DNA of 64,000 nucleotides from Candidatus Thalassarchaeum betae (GCA_003193925.1 PSPG01000001.1:124001-188000), one strand, 5' to 3'; positions 1 through 10,137 are shown, numbered from the stretch's first letter. Numbers and translations: made by a program. The notes: generated from the letters alone by a model not told the origin.

Positions 1-573
1 ACCATGGACGCCATCTGCGAGGTCGCGCATTCGAACGGATGCCGAGCCCATCTCGATGGCGCAAGGCTGTTCAACGCCGTAGTCGCAAGCGGAGTCGATG
101 CCGCTCGGATGGTCAGGGACTTCGACACCATCTCGATCTGCTTCTCCAAAGGGCTCGGAGCCCCAGTGGGCTCAGTCTTGGTAGGTGACGCCGCGATCAT
201 CGCAGAAGCTCACAGGTGGCGCAAGATGTTCGGTGGCGGGATGAGGCAGGCGGGTGTGCTTGCAGCTGCCGGGATATACGCCTTGGAGAACAACATCGAG
301 CGGCTGGCAGAGGACCACGCACGCGCCCGCCGGCTGGCAGAGGCGGTGAACTCGATGGACGGCTACTCGGTGGACCTCGGGGCAGTCCAGACGAACATGG
401 TATACGTCTCCTGCAAGGAAGGCGGTGCGAGAGCACTCGTCGCGAGCCTCGCTGAGCAGGGCGTCGATGTGCTCGACCTCGAGGAATCCACAATCAGGGC
501 GGTAATGCACCTGCACATCACCGACGAGGACACCGACAGGGCAATCGCAGCCTTCGAGAACGCTCACATCTGA
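1..573 (+). CDS. ltaE: Threonine aldolase, 5' end outside window
   Basis: C-terminal part of a PLP-dependent aldolase of the low-specificity L-threonine aldolase family, which splits threonine or allo-threonine to glycine and acetaldehyde in the cytoplasm. The reading frame is open at base 1, so the ATG at 4 is internal and the N-terminal domain lies upstream. Visible family signatures are 'HLDGARLFNA' in the PLP-binding region and 'CFSKGLGAPVGS', which contains the Schiff-base lysine. The last part, with 'TNMVYV', is the small C-terminal domain. Roughly 190 of the usual 340 or so residues are present. The exported thioredoxin-like gene starts 38 bases downstream on the same strand. Family assignment is firm; exact stereospecificity cannot be read from sequence. 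Confidence 0.9.
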   Translation, partial: TMDAICEVAHSNGCRAHLDGARLFNAVVASGVDAARMVRDFDTISICFSKGLGAPVGSVLVGDAAIIAEAHRWRKMFGGGMRQAGVLAAAGIYALENNIERLAEDHARARRLAEAVNSMDGYSVDLGAVQTNMVYVSCKEGGARALVASLAEQGVDVLDLEESTIRAVMHLHITDEDTDRAIAAFENAHI

Positions 574-611
574 CCCAAGCCTTTGAGAGCGGGACAGAGC
601 GGCGATTCACC

Positions 612-1505
612 ATGCGAGGCCGCATAGCGCTCGTCCTCATCATCGTGCTGCTCACGCCCGCACCTGGGCAGGCAACCGAGGCAGTCGACCTCTCAGAGAG
701 CAGAGGCATCGTGGGCGGCCTCGTCATCGACCTCGGACTCGGCGAGCAGGATACCTCGGTCAGTGCTCAGGCCGAGGACCTGCCTCGGGTGGTCGAGGTG
801 TACACGGCTACGTGGTGCGCTAACTGCGTCGGCGCCGAGCACGCGCTCGACGAGGCGATTGAGGGCGAGAACGCCGTGGTCCTCTCTCACCACCGTTCGA
901 TCGGCGAGGTCGAAGACCCCTTCGGCACACAGGACGGGGACTGGCGCTGGGAAGACCTGTACGGTAGTGCCTCCCAAGAGGTAACCGGGCTCATGAGAGC
1001 CGCCCCGACCATGGTCTTCGACGGCTGCAGGGTCAAGGTCGGGACCTCTCCCAGCGGAGACTCGCTACAGACGGATTACGAAGAACTCCTCGCATTGCCG
1101 ATGCCCGTTTCAGGTGCGGAGTCATCGACTCTGACTTGGACGGGTAACAACAACTCGGGCACGGTTGGCTGGGGCTTCTCCTTCGCCCCCGCGGAGACGA
1201 CCAGTTGGGTTCACCGGTTGATGGTCGTCGAGGCGGTCGCGAACTTCCCCGAGGGCAGCAACGGCTTAGAGGACTACACCACCGTCGTCAGGGAGGTGGT
1301 GACTCTCAATGGAGACGATGGCAGCATGGCGCTGGAACTGCCAGCGGCCTGGGATGGAGACGACCTCTATCTGGTTCTGCTGCATGAGTGGACAACTGTG
1401 GCTGAGGAGGCTGACGGCGGCATTCTCAGCGCTCTTCCAGGCCTTGGAATGCTCACTCTCCTGCCAATCCTGGCAGCTCTCCTGCCTTCCCGCAGAGAGC
1501 GCTGA
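612..1505 (+). CDS. Exported thioredoxin-like protein with C-terminal membrane anchor
   Basis: Begins with a typical signal peptide ('MRGRIALVLIIVLLTPAPGQA'-like: basic start, hydrophobic core, small residues). Around residue 70 comes a thioredoxin-type active site, 'YTATWCANCVGAEHAL', with a CxxC pair, followed by 'AAPTMVFDG', which carries the cis-proline turn of the fold. The middle is a beta-rich region of unknown type. The protein ends with 'LPGLGMLTLLPILAALLPSRRER', that is a PG motif, a hydrophobic stretch and a basic tail, the layout of archaeal PGF-CTERM type sorting anchors. It probably acts as a thiol oxidoreductase on the outer face of the membrane. The partner and redox direction are unknown. 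Same strand as the threonine aldolase, with no obvious functional link. Confidence 0.72.
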   Translation: MRGRIALVLIIVLLTPAPGQATEAVDLSESRGIVGGLVIDLGLGEQDTSVSAQAEDLPRVVEVYTATWCANCVGAEHALDEAIEGENAVVLSHHRSIGEVEDPFGTQDGDWRWEDLYGSASQEVTGLMRAAPTMVFDGCRVKVGTSPSGDSLQTDYEELLALPMPVSGAESSTLTWTGNNNSGTVGWGFSFAPAETTSWVHRLMVVEAVANFPEGSNGLEDYTTVVREVVTLNGDDGSMALELPAAWDGDDLYLVLLHEWTTVAEEADGGILSALPGLGMLTLLPILAALLPSRRER

Positions 1506-1538
1506 TTTCTTACCTGCGGCTACTTCTCCTCAGGTGGG

Positions 1539-4500
1539 TTGAATAACCCCGCCTTGCCATTGCGCATGCTCGGTGATGCCATGACTTCCACACCTCCACT
1601 TCAAGTGACCAGCGAGGAGGTCTCCCGCGGAGCTACCCCGTCTTGGCTGATGGAGCACATGATGCATCAGGCGCTGGGTCCGACGGACACCGAATCAGGT
1701 GGCTCCGGGCGAATTCTGGTAGTCTATCCGACTGAGGAGTCCCGCAGGCAGACCATGTCTCTGCTCGATGGAGCAGGCACCGCTGTCGACCGGACACTGC
1801 ATCACACGGTCGAGTCGCTGAAGTCCTCCCTAGTCGCAGACCTGCGACTGCCGAGGGTGTTGACCAAGGGGGGCGCCTTCGATCTGATTCTGCACGAGGC
1901 GTGCCGTCAGGGGGCGGCGGGACTCGCCTTTCCGCTAATCAACCCTCTGCCCGACATGAACTGGGGTAGGGGGAAGACGGCGGCTCTGGCAGAATTGCAC
2001 TCGTTCCTGTCTAGCGAGTCCGCTGCTGGGAGCTGGGAGGGGCCCGGTATCACCTCCTTCAGGATGATTCTCAGACGGCTTGAGAAGGAACTCCGGGGAA
2101 CGCATCCCGACATGGTCGCGTCGCGCATCGTTGAGGGGCTGGAGAGCGGGTCAGAGCCGTTCACCCTCATCGACGTCGATGGCATCATCATGCTCGACCA
2201 TCCTCCAGGAACCCCCCGCGCACACACGGAACTCATGCTGGCTCTGTCGAGGCATTGCCCGGTGCACCAGTTGGCCTACCCGGGCAACTTCCGACTAGGC
2301 CACCACGGCCACCTGCTGCTGGACGAGCACCCGCTCAAGAGATCAGCCGAACTGCCGAGTTGGGTTCCGAACCACGAGCCCGACGCATCGGATTCCCTCA
2401 GCGGCGCCTCGCGCCTGCTTCTGCACAGGGAGGAGCATTCATTCGATGCGGCAATCGGCCTAGCGCGAGAGCGCCTGGAGTCGAGCAAGGAAGACCGAGT
2501 GATCATCGTCGATCCGGCCTTGGAGTCCAACATGCCCCGTTGGGAGCGCGCTCTGCGCGACCTCGGAATCCCGGCCACTCCCTCGCAGGTACCAGTCTCC
2601 TCGCACTCACTGGGACACTGGCTCGGCTCACTCGCCAATCTGGCACACGGAGCCGACGCATTCTCACTGGAAAGCCTGCGCTCGCTCTCCCTGCAGCGCT
2701 CAATCAGCGCCCTCGACGAGCCCGAGCAGCACCCGTCCGAGGGCAGGGTCAGTCCACATGCGGATTCGGACCTGCTCACCGAGCTCGCCCGCGGTGAGCA
2801 CGTCCTGGGCGGTCCCGGCGCTCTCAGGAGATGGCTCCAGACGATGTCGAGGCCTACGCTCTCGGAACGAGACGGCATCAGGAAGGAGTCCACCCAGTGG
2901 TGGCTCCTATGCGTGGCCAATTCACTGAGGCCGCTGCTCAGCGGCGAGGACTGCGCGGCTTTGCAGGAGGAGCATGTCAGGGTCGGCTGTCACACCGGAG
3001 CGATTCTGCCTTTGAGTGAGCCGACTCGGAGCGGAGATGCATGGCTGCTGGCCACACTCGGACTGATCGACCTCGAATCGGCGATGGAGTTGTGCGATGG
3101 TGAGGGCACTTCGCCGGCCGCGGTGGTCCAGGCTGTAGTCAGGGACCACAGCGCCCTGAGGGCGATGCAGGGCAATATCGGACAGGAAACCCCTCGCATC
3201 GGTCCCGACTGGGTCGACGAGTTCACTTCCCTGATTCAATCCTCGAGCATCCAACAAGGTGGCTCCAACGCCACCAGCAGGGTCAGGGTATTGACTCCCT
3301 CTGATGCTCTGGGTTGCACTGCCGAGCTGGTCATCCTCACAAATCTGTCCAGTTCCTCCTGGGACCTCAGGGTCCCTAAGATGGCCTTCCTCGGCGACGA
3401 GGAGCGCCATTCGCTAGATCTCCTCCGACCCGACGGGCCAGTGCGCGACGCCCGCCACCATCTCGAGCACCTGCTCGCGGCTGCCCCGGAGACCATCCTG
3501 CTGGACCCGAGCCTCGATGACGCATCTCCTGCCGCTGCGCCGATCAGGGAATGGGCAACCGCCAACGACCCCGACGACGAGGCGGAGATCCTCGACTCCC
3601 GCCCCAGCCACCCAGTGAGTCCCCGTGACTTCCGCCAGTCTGATGGAATCCTACTCAGGAGCATGAGACCCCCTATCCACCCGCCGATCAATCCCAACTC
3701 GGTCTCGATATCGATGGACCTGCAGTTGCAGCGCGACCGTGAGAGGAGGCAACCCAGTCGCTCGGAGGATGACGGCTACCTGCCTGACGGCGTCGCACCA
3801 CACCTCTTCTCAATCGAGTTTGGGGACCTGTTCCGCAAGACTCCAGCAGGGGTCGAGCCGCCCCGTGCGCATGCGAGGTGGCCGCTCGTCGGAGGCTACA
3901 CACAGGGTGGCAAGAGGACGCCCACCATCGATCCCCGCCCATTCTCCCCCGCAGCCTCGGGCTCGATGGTCAGCGACTCGAGGCACGGCCACTCCCCGGG
4001 GGCAGAGCAGGACGTCGCGATCTGGTCGGCCAGCAGGCTCCACGAGTGGCTGCAATGCCCTAGGAGGGGATGGCTGTCAAGGGGGCTCAAGGCGGAGCAG
4101 GAGGAACTGCAGGCCGAGGACCTTGATCCTCGTACCCACGGAGAGCTCCTGCATCTCGTCCATCACGACATGCTGTGCGAGATCCTCGACCTCGATATCG
4201 GGGACGAGCGCGAGTTCGGGGGAAACGGATCAATCAGGAGTATCGCTCAGTCGGGAACCGATGAGAACGAGTTGATGCGAATAGCCCTCGAGTCACTCGA
4301 TTCCAGAGCGCCATGGCTCGACAGGACCGACGCGGTGTCCACCCACAGGCTGAGGCTCCTCACCGGGATGGACCGCGGAGCCTGGAACAGTTGGCTGGCC
4401 GACCCCAGGCCAATTCCACCGGCCGGAAGGGTCGGCACCATCGTGAGGGCCGAGAGCAGGCTCGGCGATGCTGCTCCGGTCTGCCTCGAGTGGAGCATGA

Positions 4501-5162
4501 CGAGCCACGACGAGGCGGGCATCGAGGTCTCTCTTCCCGCTGAGCTGACCTGTGGGGGGGAAGAACTCCCCACCATCCGGGTGCGGGGCTACGTCGATAG
4601 AGTGGACATTCTGCCTATGGACGAGGAGGGACTCGTATGGATGGATGCTGACGGGAACGAAAGCGTTGCCCCGATCAGAGTCCACGAATCAGGCTGGAAG
4701 CCCCGCCGACTGGTCGCAATCAGGGATCTCAAGACGTCTGAGTCCAAGTCGGCAAAGGACCGCCACTCTGGCGGTCTGCTGGATGAGTTGCAACTAGCCC
4801 TCTACGCAAGAGCATGGGAGATCGCCCACCCTGGTGACTTGGTAGTGGCAGCCGGTATCTCTCTCTTCAGTCACAACACCGAGCACATGCTCGAGATGTC
4901 CACATGGTACTCCGCTTCTCACGCAGAGTTGCAAGTGGGTACCCGCACCGATGTCACTGCGAGTCTGCACAGGTTCGCTGACGAGGGGCCCTCGCCGGGC
5001 AGTGACCACTTCAGGGCATGGCTGGCACAGCGTCTGTCCGTTGCTCTGGGGGTTGCTGCCGGGGCGGCTTCAGGCAGCGTGCACCCGACCCCGTCGAAGG
5101 GGGTATGCAGGTACTGCCCTGTCAGCAACACCTGCGAAGTCAGAATGGAGGATGATTACTGA
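1539..5162 (+). CDS. AddB/RexB-like inactive helicase with PD-(D/E)XK Fe-S nuclease
   Basis: About 1200 residues. There is no intact Walker A near the N-terminus, but the central 'TAELVILTNLSSSSWDLRVP' followed by 'DEERHSL' resembles helicase motif V of AddB proteins. The C-terminal third is a PD-(D/E)XK nuclease: 'THGELLHLVHHDML', 'RGYVDRVDIL', 'RDLKTSESKSAK' (catalytic Asp and Lys) and 'LDELQLALYARAW'. Cysteines in 'QCPRRGW' (about residue 839) and the terminal 'CRYCPVSNTC' give the four-cysteine pattern of the iron-sulfur staple of AddB nucleases. The listed start is TTG at 1539; ATGs at 1566 and 1581 are at least as likely. Its TGA overlaps the ATG of the helicase gene, so the two are surely co-translated. 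AddB-like is family-level; the substrate role in break repair is inferred. Confidence 0.75.
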   Translation: MNNPALPLRMLGDAMTSTPPLQVTSEEVSRGATPSWLMEHMMHQALGPTDTESGGSGRILVVYPTEESRRQTMSLLDGAGTAVDRTLHHTVESLKSSLVADLRLPRVLTKGGAFDLILHEACRQGAAGLAFPLINPLPDMNWGRGKTAALAELHSFLSSESAAGSWEGPGITSFRMILRRLEKELRGTHPDMVASRIVEGLESGSEPFTLIDVDGIIMLDHPPGTPRAHTELMLALSRHCPVHQLAYPGNFRLGHHGHLLLDEHPLKRSAELPSWVPNHEPDASDSLSGASRLLLHREEHSFDAAIGLARERLESSKEDRVIIVDPALESNMPRWERALRDLGIPATPSQVPVSSHSLGHWLGSLANLAHGADAFSLESLRSLSLQRSISALDEPEQHPSEGRVSPHADSDLLTELARGEHVLGGPGALRRWLQTMSRPTLSERDGIRKESTQWWLLCVANSLRPLLSGEDCAALQEEHVRVGCHTGAILPLSEPTRSGDAWLLATLGLIDLESAMELCDGEGTSPAAVVQAVVRDHSALRAMQGNIGQETPRIGPDWVDEFTSLIQSSSIQQGGSNATSRVRVLTPSDALGCTAELVILTNLSSSSWDLRVPKMAFLGDEERHSLDLLRPDGPVRDARHHLEHLLAAAPETILLDPSLDDASPAAAPIREWATANDPDDEAEILDSRPSHPVSPRDFRQSDGILLRSMRPPIHPPINPNSVSISMDLQLQRDRERRQPSRSEDDGYLPDGVAPHLFSIEFGDLFRKTPAGVEPPRAHARWPLVGGYTQGGKRTPTIDPRPFSPAASGSMVSDSRHGHSPGAEQDVAIWSASRLHEWLQCPRRGWLSRGLKAEQEELQAEDLDPRTHGELLHLVHHDMLCEILDLDIGDEREFGGNGSIRSIAQSGTDENELMRIALESLDSRAPWLDRTDAVSTHRLRLLTGMDRGAWNSWLADPRPIPPAGRVGTIVRAESRLGDAAPVCLEWSMTSHDEAGIEVSLPAELTCGGEELPTIRVRGYVDRVDILPMDEEGLVWMDADGNESVAPIRVHESGWKPRRLVAIRDLKTSESKSAKDRHSGGLLDELQLALYARAWEIAHPGDLVVAAGISLFSHNTEHMLEMSTWYSASHAELQVGTRTDVTASLHRFADEGPSPGSDHFRAWLAQRLSVALGVAAGAASGSVHPTPSKGVCRYCPVSNTCEVRMEDDY

Positions 5163-8100
5163 TGCGTCTGAACACGGCTCAGCGACTCGCACTGAATCTG
5201 GATGCTCACATCGTCATCGACGCGGGGGCTGGCACAGGCAAGACCAGCACCATCGTCGACCGGGTCATCGAGCATTATCTCACCGAAGACCAGCGAGCGA
5301 CCCGCCTCCTGCCCAAGCCGGAGAGGCCGTCGAGGCTCCAGGGGGGGATGATCACGCCTCCCTCCTCCGAGCGCATGGACCTGCGCGAGTGGGGCGGGCT
5401 GCTTCCCGGAGAGGTCGTTCTGCTGACCTTCACCAACCGGGCGGCCGACGAGATGAGGGACCGCCTGCGTCGAAGCATCGCCCGCCTGCGGCCCGGTCCC
5501 GTGGGCGACGACGGAACTCACAGGAGCGACCCGCGAATCAGGCACGAGGGCTTCGGCGAGCAGTTACTGACCCTGCTCGAAGACGCCCCGATAGGAACCA
5601 TCGACTCGTTCCTCAATCAGCTTGTGGCACCCTATCGCGGCCTACTGGGCGACGCGCTCAGCCGCGAGAACATCTCGGACGCGGGCAGGATACTACTGGT
5701 CGATTCCGCACTCAACACCCTGTGGAGGCTGCCCAGTTCCCTATCGCACATCGGCGAGGCCGTGGATGCGGGGATACCCGCCCACATCGCCTCGGAGGTG
5801 CTTGCCGCGCGCGACAGAATCGCCCGCCATTACTCGGGGCGCAGGTCAGCCGCTGGCGTCCTGCGCAGCCTCGTAGGGCGCTCCGTGTTCATCGAGGAGG
5901 CTGCGCGCAGGATCATGGACGAACAAGGCAGGATCACCCCTGAGCTGCTGCGCCAGCAGATCATGGCGACTATCGATCCCGGTGACATCGCCGAGCACAC
6001 GCATGAGGTTCATGGGATCATCGCGGAGTTCTGCGAGCTGGTCAGGGAGAACATCGCGGTACTCGCGGCAGGGGGATGGCCGGCCGAGTCCCGAATGGCC
6101 TGCCTGGACTCCCTAGCGAGTGACGGCCCACCAGACGATGCATGGGGACAGTTGACATGGCTTAGCCACGTTCTCATTTGCACGGTCAGCGCCGCCAGCC
6201 TGATGGGAAGGAATCTGACGTTCTTCCCCAACACACAGTTCCCAGATGACTCTTGGGTGCCTGGAATCGGGAAGTTCTCCGGAATCCGCGACAAGAGCAC
6301 GAAAGAGCATGTCCGAGACAGCATGAAGCGCAGCATATCGACTCTGAAGGAGGCGTGGTCGACTGACCGGGGCAAGCTCCTGCTGCACTTCTCACGCATC
6401 GCCCTGCTGCTGGACGACTCCTCCCCCCCGGCAACCCCCGCCGATTGGGAGCCCCCCCTCACCCCACTGCCCGACCCCGTGCCAGAGCGACTCCAGAGGA
6501 CCAGAGCTGACCAGCACTACTTCACGTTCGAGGCAGAGGTGCGCAACCTGCAGGACCTGTACATCATCCATCAGGGATTCCAGGGCGTCATCCAGAAACT
6601 CAAGGAGCATGACGAGGTACATGACTTCGATGACATACAGAGACTCGCGGGCGACCTCCTCCTCGCCAACTGCCCGGCAACCTGCAGGGCCTTCTACCAT
6701 CCCTCCATCCAGAGCGCCTTGGACTCCATGGCTGACAGCCCGTGGCGCGACGACCACGTAACCGCAGCCTTCGCAGCTCTCGCCGCACTGGAGGCCGAGC
6801 CGAGCAGAGCGGGAGACTCCGCTGGCCATTTAGGCGCAATACGCGCCGACCTGGAGAGCAGGTGCGACCTGCTGAGAAGGATCAGGAGGAGGTACCGTGC
6901 CTTCGTCATCGACGAGGCCCAGGACAACTCCCCCCTGCAGTGGAGACTCCTGTCGAGGCTTTGGGGCGAGCGTCAGACCGAGGACGGCGACCCACAGACC
7001 CCCGACACGCCTTGGCAGCCTACCGTCTGCTACGTCGGCGACGTCAAGCAGAGCATCTACGCCTTCAGGCAGGCCGAGGTCACGGGTTTCCTAGAGTACG
7101 CAAGGTACCTCAGGACGGTCAACATCCACGAGTTTTCTAGCGTCGCCGAACTCACTCGCAAGCCCGCACTCAGAAGCGAGTCCCACAGCCGCGACCCGCG
7201 CAACGCCCACGCGGTCACCATCGCGACTGCCACCGAGCACATGGAGAAGGGAGGGCGCGATCTGATTGCTTGGATCCCCTTCGACGCGTCCGATAGGAAT
7301 CTCCCCTCGCCTGACGGTGCGGAGGTAGACGCACGCAGGGAGGGACTGATTTCGCTTCAGGTCAACTACCGCACCGAGGGCGGGTTGCTGAGAGCGATGA
7401 ACGAGTGGTGGAACGACGTCTTCTCGCCGAGGCACCGCCATTTCCCCAACGGAGACTTCTACGCAACTCCCCAGACCCTGTTCGGCAGCCCCGAGAAGCA
7501 CGACAACTCCGGCTCGATCGAGTGGCTCTGCCCATTGAGCACCGGCGGCGACAGCGATCCCACTACCGACCTGTCCATCCCGCTGGACCCCTTCGGCCCG
7601 GGCAAACCCGACTCCCTGGAGAGACAGGGGATGCTCATCGCCTTGCGCGTGCGCAGCCTGATCGAAGGCTCTCCGGTCAGGGTCCGCTCGGCGGACGGGC
7701 GCTGGCATCGAGTCGACGCCGAGGAAATGGTCTCGCCCAGTGACATCATGATCCTGCTGTCGAGCAGGAGTAAGATCAGGGACATCATCATCCGACATCT
7801 CCATGATCTGGGGATACCAGCCCAAGCGGACCGCGAGGGAGGCCTGCTCGACAGACCGGCCGCTCATGCTCTGGAAGGACTCCTGCAATTCATCGCCAGA
7901 CCGCGCTCCCGTCATCACGCCGCGTGGGTCGCGCGCTCCGTCCTCATCGGTCTGGATGACGCGCAGTTGCAGGATTTCATCGGTGGCTCGGAGCGCGGCG
8001 AGGACCTATTGACCAGGCTGTTGGAGCATACTGTCAACGAGCGGCAGCGAGCACTGGTGGCGAGATGGAGCGAGCTTTCCAGCGCTGGCCGTCTCATCGA

Positions 8101-10093
8101 CCTGCTGGAGGAGACCATCGACAGGTCGGACATCCTCACCGCGTACCCCGACCTAGTCTCACGTCAGGACGTCGAGCAGATAGTCGAGGTCATCCGCGCC
8201 CTGTCCATCGAGGTAGGGGGCGACCCGATGGTCCTAGCAGACAGGGTTCGCGACCTGCGCGAGCGCAGCTCGGACGCCTTGGAGGCAGTCACCGTGCCCC
8301 CCAGCGACGCTGTGAGGGTGATGACCATCCACGGCGCGAAGGGTCTCGAGGCGAAGGTGGTGATACTGGCCGACGTGTTCTCGAACAGACTGACCAACCT
8401 GAACATCGAGGACCGCAATCGCCTCATCGTCAGTCCAGAGCTCTTCGCCGGCAACCCGAAGCCCTGGTCCAACGAGAAGTCCCCGAAGTCCGCCCTCTGG
8501 TCGCACGTCAGGATGATCCACCGGGCTCGCAAGAGTGCCGAGGCCCGCAGACTGCTCTACGTCGGTGCTACGAGGGCCGAGGAGCGCCTGATTATCGTAG
8601 GCTCGACGAGAGGGACAGACTGGTCGGACGGCGAGGGTCTGAGGGTGCCATGGACATACGACCGGGCTATGCCGCAAATCGGCCAGATGTGGATTGAGTC
8701 ACTGCGTCAGGGCTCATGGCGTCGTGGTGAGACCGATTCGCCATGGCTCGATACGGACGACGGCGAGGAGCAGCCCGGGATCAAGACTCGGGGGCATCGG
8801 GTCATCGATCCTGCGAGGATGCTCTCAGGAGGCTCGCTGGGAGAGGACTCCGCCCTTTCCAGAATGCTCGTCATTCACCATCCGGACTGCTTCGACGCCG
8901 AAGACGGCGATCCTACCGGCGTCCTGACCCCACTCCAGCGCATCGAGAGGCTCGATGATGCCACTCGCACCTCCGTTGAGGAGGCTGCACCGGGGTTCCC
9001 GAAGCCTCGGCAAGAGCCAGCCCCCCGAATCCGAATCACGCCCAACAGGCTCCCGGCCTTCCAGGAGTGCGGCCGCCGCCACTGGTTCGAGACCAGGGGC
9101 GGCTTGGAACCTGATCCCATCATTCCCCGGGGCGAATCAGTAGCCGACGATGGGATGCCCGAGGGCGTCGACCCCGCCACCTTCGGCACCATCGTCCACA
9201 GAGTCATGGAAATCGGAATCGGCAACCCCGGTTCCAGTGAGGACGGACTCAGCAGCCCCCTCCTCAGATCATGGACCTCCCTCATTGAGGACCGAATGGC
9301 CGACCCGGATATCCACCGCACCGTTTTCTTGGAACTCCTGCCTACGGGAGCGGACGAGGAGCACACTGCCCGACTCGTGGAGACCATGGTCGAACATCTG
9401 CAAGCCGGCCCTCTGGGCGCCTTGGTTTCAGGAGACGCTGTGGATGGCCACAAGCTCGAGGGTCTGCGAACCGAGATGCCCTTCCACATCGCACTGACTG
9501 TGCCTCTTGGGGGGATGGTTCGACACAGATGGACTCCGGATGGGCCAGAGCCCCTCACGAGACTGGATGAAGCTACGGTCGAGATGAGCGGCATAATCGA
9601 CCTCGTCCTGTGCACCAGGACATCAGAATCCTCGACGATCCGGCCGGTCGACCTCAAGACCGAAGGAGCCGGGAGGATGTCCGAGGGAGGCTCGAACGAG
9701 CTTCTCGCTGCATTGGGTTCCGAAAAGACCGGGCCAGCCTGCGAGGCTGAGGAGGCGACTCTGAGGCAGCACAGGATGCAACTGGCTCTGTACTACCGCG
9801 CCCTGAGCAGCATCGAGCACGCTAGGCAGGAAGCAGGTCTGCCCCACAGGGAGGTGCTGCGACCGGCCATCCTCATCGGTGTCACGGGCAGGATGGTCGA
9901 GTATCCCGAGGACATGCTGAAGGAGTCATTGGATGAGCTCGATGAGTTACTGGCCAGCACGGCTCGCATGGCCCTCTCCTCCGATATGCCGATCTCGCAC
10001 TTCGCCAGATTGTCAGGAGAAGCCGCTTCGGCCTGCGAGAAGTGCCCCTTCCATCGAGGCTCTCTGCCGATATGCGGGCCAGCCGAGCAGTGA
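5162..10093 (+). CDS. AddA/UvrD-like superfamily 1 helicase-nuclease
   Basis: A 1643-residue superfamily 1A DNA helicase with a C-terminal nuclease, the layout of AddA and RecB. Motifs in order: Walker A 'GAGTGKTS' (residues 22-29), 'LLTFTNRAADEMRDRL' (Ia), 'FVIDEAQDNSPLQW' (Walker B, about 580), 'YVGDVKQSIYAFRQA' (III), 'VNYRTEGGLL' (IV), 'VMTIHGAKGLEAKVVIL' (V) and 'RLLYVGATRAEERLI' (VI). The nuclease has 'FGTIVHRVMEIG', 'PVDLKTEG' and 'QLALYYRAL'. A cysteine in 'FQECGRRHWF' plus 'CEKCPFHRGSLPIC' at the end form a second Fe-S staple pattern; classical AddA nuclease domains lack this. It shares an overlapping stop/start (TGATG) with the AddB-like gene. Inferred role: resection of DNA double-strand ends by the two-protein complex. 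Confidence 0.85.
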   Translation: MRLNTAQRLALNLDAHIVIDAGAGTGKTSTIVDRVIEHYLTEDQRATRLLPKPERPSRLQGGMITPPSSERMDLREWGGLLPGEVVLLTFTNRAADEMRDRLRRSIARLRPGPVGDDGTHRSDPRIRHEGFGEQLLTLLEDAPIGTIDSFLNQLVAPYRGLLGDALSRENISDAGRILLVDSALNTLWRLPSSLSHIGEAVDAGIPAHIASEVLAARDRIARHYSGRRSAAGVLRSLVGRSVFIEEAARRIMDEQGRITPELLRQQIMATIDPGDIAEHTHEVHGIIAEFCELVRENIAVLAAGGWPAESRMACLDSLASDGPPDDAWGQLTWLSHVLICTVSAASLMGRNLTFFPNTQFPDDSWVPGIGKFSGIRDKSTKEHVRDSMKRSISTLKEAWSTDRGKLLLHFSRIALLLDDSSPPATPADWEPPLTPLPDPVPERLQRTRADQHYFTFEAEVRNLQDLYIIHQGFQGVIQKLKEHDEVHDFDDIQRLAGDLLLANCPATCRAFYHPSIQSALDSMADSPWRDDHVTAAFAALAALEAEPSRAGDSAGHLGAIRADLESRCDLLRRIRRRYRAFVIDEAQDNSPLQWRLLSRLWGERQTEDGDPQTPDTPWQPTVCYVGDVKQSIYAFRQAEVTGFLEYARYLRTVNIHEFSSVAELTRKPALRSESHSRDPRNAHAVTIATATEHMEKGGRDLIAWIPFDASDRNLPSPDGAEVDARREGLISLQVNYRTEGGLLRAMNEWWNDVFSPRHRHFPNGDFYATPQTLFGSPEKHDNSGSIEWLCPLSTGGDSDPTTDLSIPLDPFGPGKPDSLERQGMLIALRVRSLIEGSPVRVRSADGRWHRVDAEEMVSPSDIMILLSSRSKIRDIIIRHLHDLGIPAQADREGGLLDRPAAHALEGLLQFIARPRSRHHAAWVARSVLIGLDDAQLQDFIGGSERGEDLLTRLLEHTVNERQRALVARWSELSSAGRLIDLLEETIDRSDILTAYPDLVSRQDVEQIVEVIRALSIEVGGDPMVLADRVRDLRERSSDALEAVTVPPSDAVRVMTIHGAKGLEAKVVILADVFSNRLTNLNIEDRNRLIVSPELFAGNPKPWSNEKSPKSALWSHVRMIHRARKSAEARRLLYVGATRAEERLIIVGSTRGTDWSDGEGLRVPWTYDRAMPQIGQMWIESLRQGSWRRGETDSPWLDTDDGEEQPGIKTRGHRVIDPARMLSGGSLGEDSALSRMLVIHHPDCFDAEDGDPTGVLTPLQRIERLDDATRTSVEEAAPGFPKPRQEPAPRIRITPNRLPAFQECGRRHWFETRGGLEPDPIIPRGESVADDGMPEGVDPATFGTIVHRVMEIGIGNPGSSEDGLSSPLLRSWTSLIEDRMADPDIHRTVFLELLPTGADEEHTARLVETMVEHLQAGPLGALVSGDAVDGHKLEGLRTEMPFHIALTVPLGGMVRHRWTPDGPEPLTRLDEATVEMSGIIDLVLCTRTSESSTIRPVDLKTEGAGRMSEGGSNELLAALGSEKTGPACEAEEATLRQHRMQLALYYRALSSIEHARQEAGLPHREVLRPAILIGVTGRMVEYPEDMLKESLDELDELLASTARMALSSDMPISHFARLSGEAASACEKCPFHRGSLPICGPAEQ

Positions 10094-10137
10094 GGGGCCG
10101 TCGAAGAGTCCTTGTGCTCAAGGTCGCACACAAGGCC

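Noticed and set aside
4951-5943. 330-residue plus-strand ORF spanning the AddB/AddA junction
   Set aside because: Arg/Pro-rich frame-shifted reading of two firm genes.
7091-7918. 275-residue minus-strand ORF inside the helicase gene
   Set aside because: Antisense to conserved helicase motifs III-IV; no ribosome site or family likeness.
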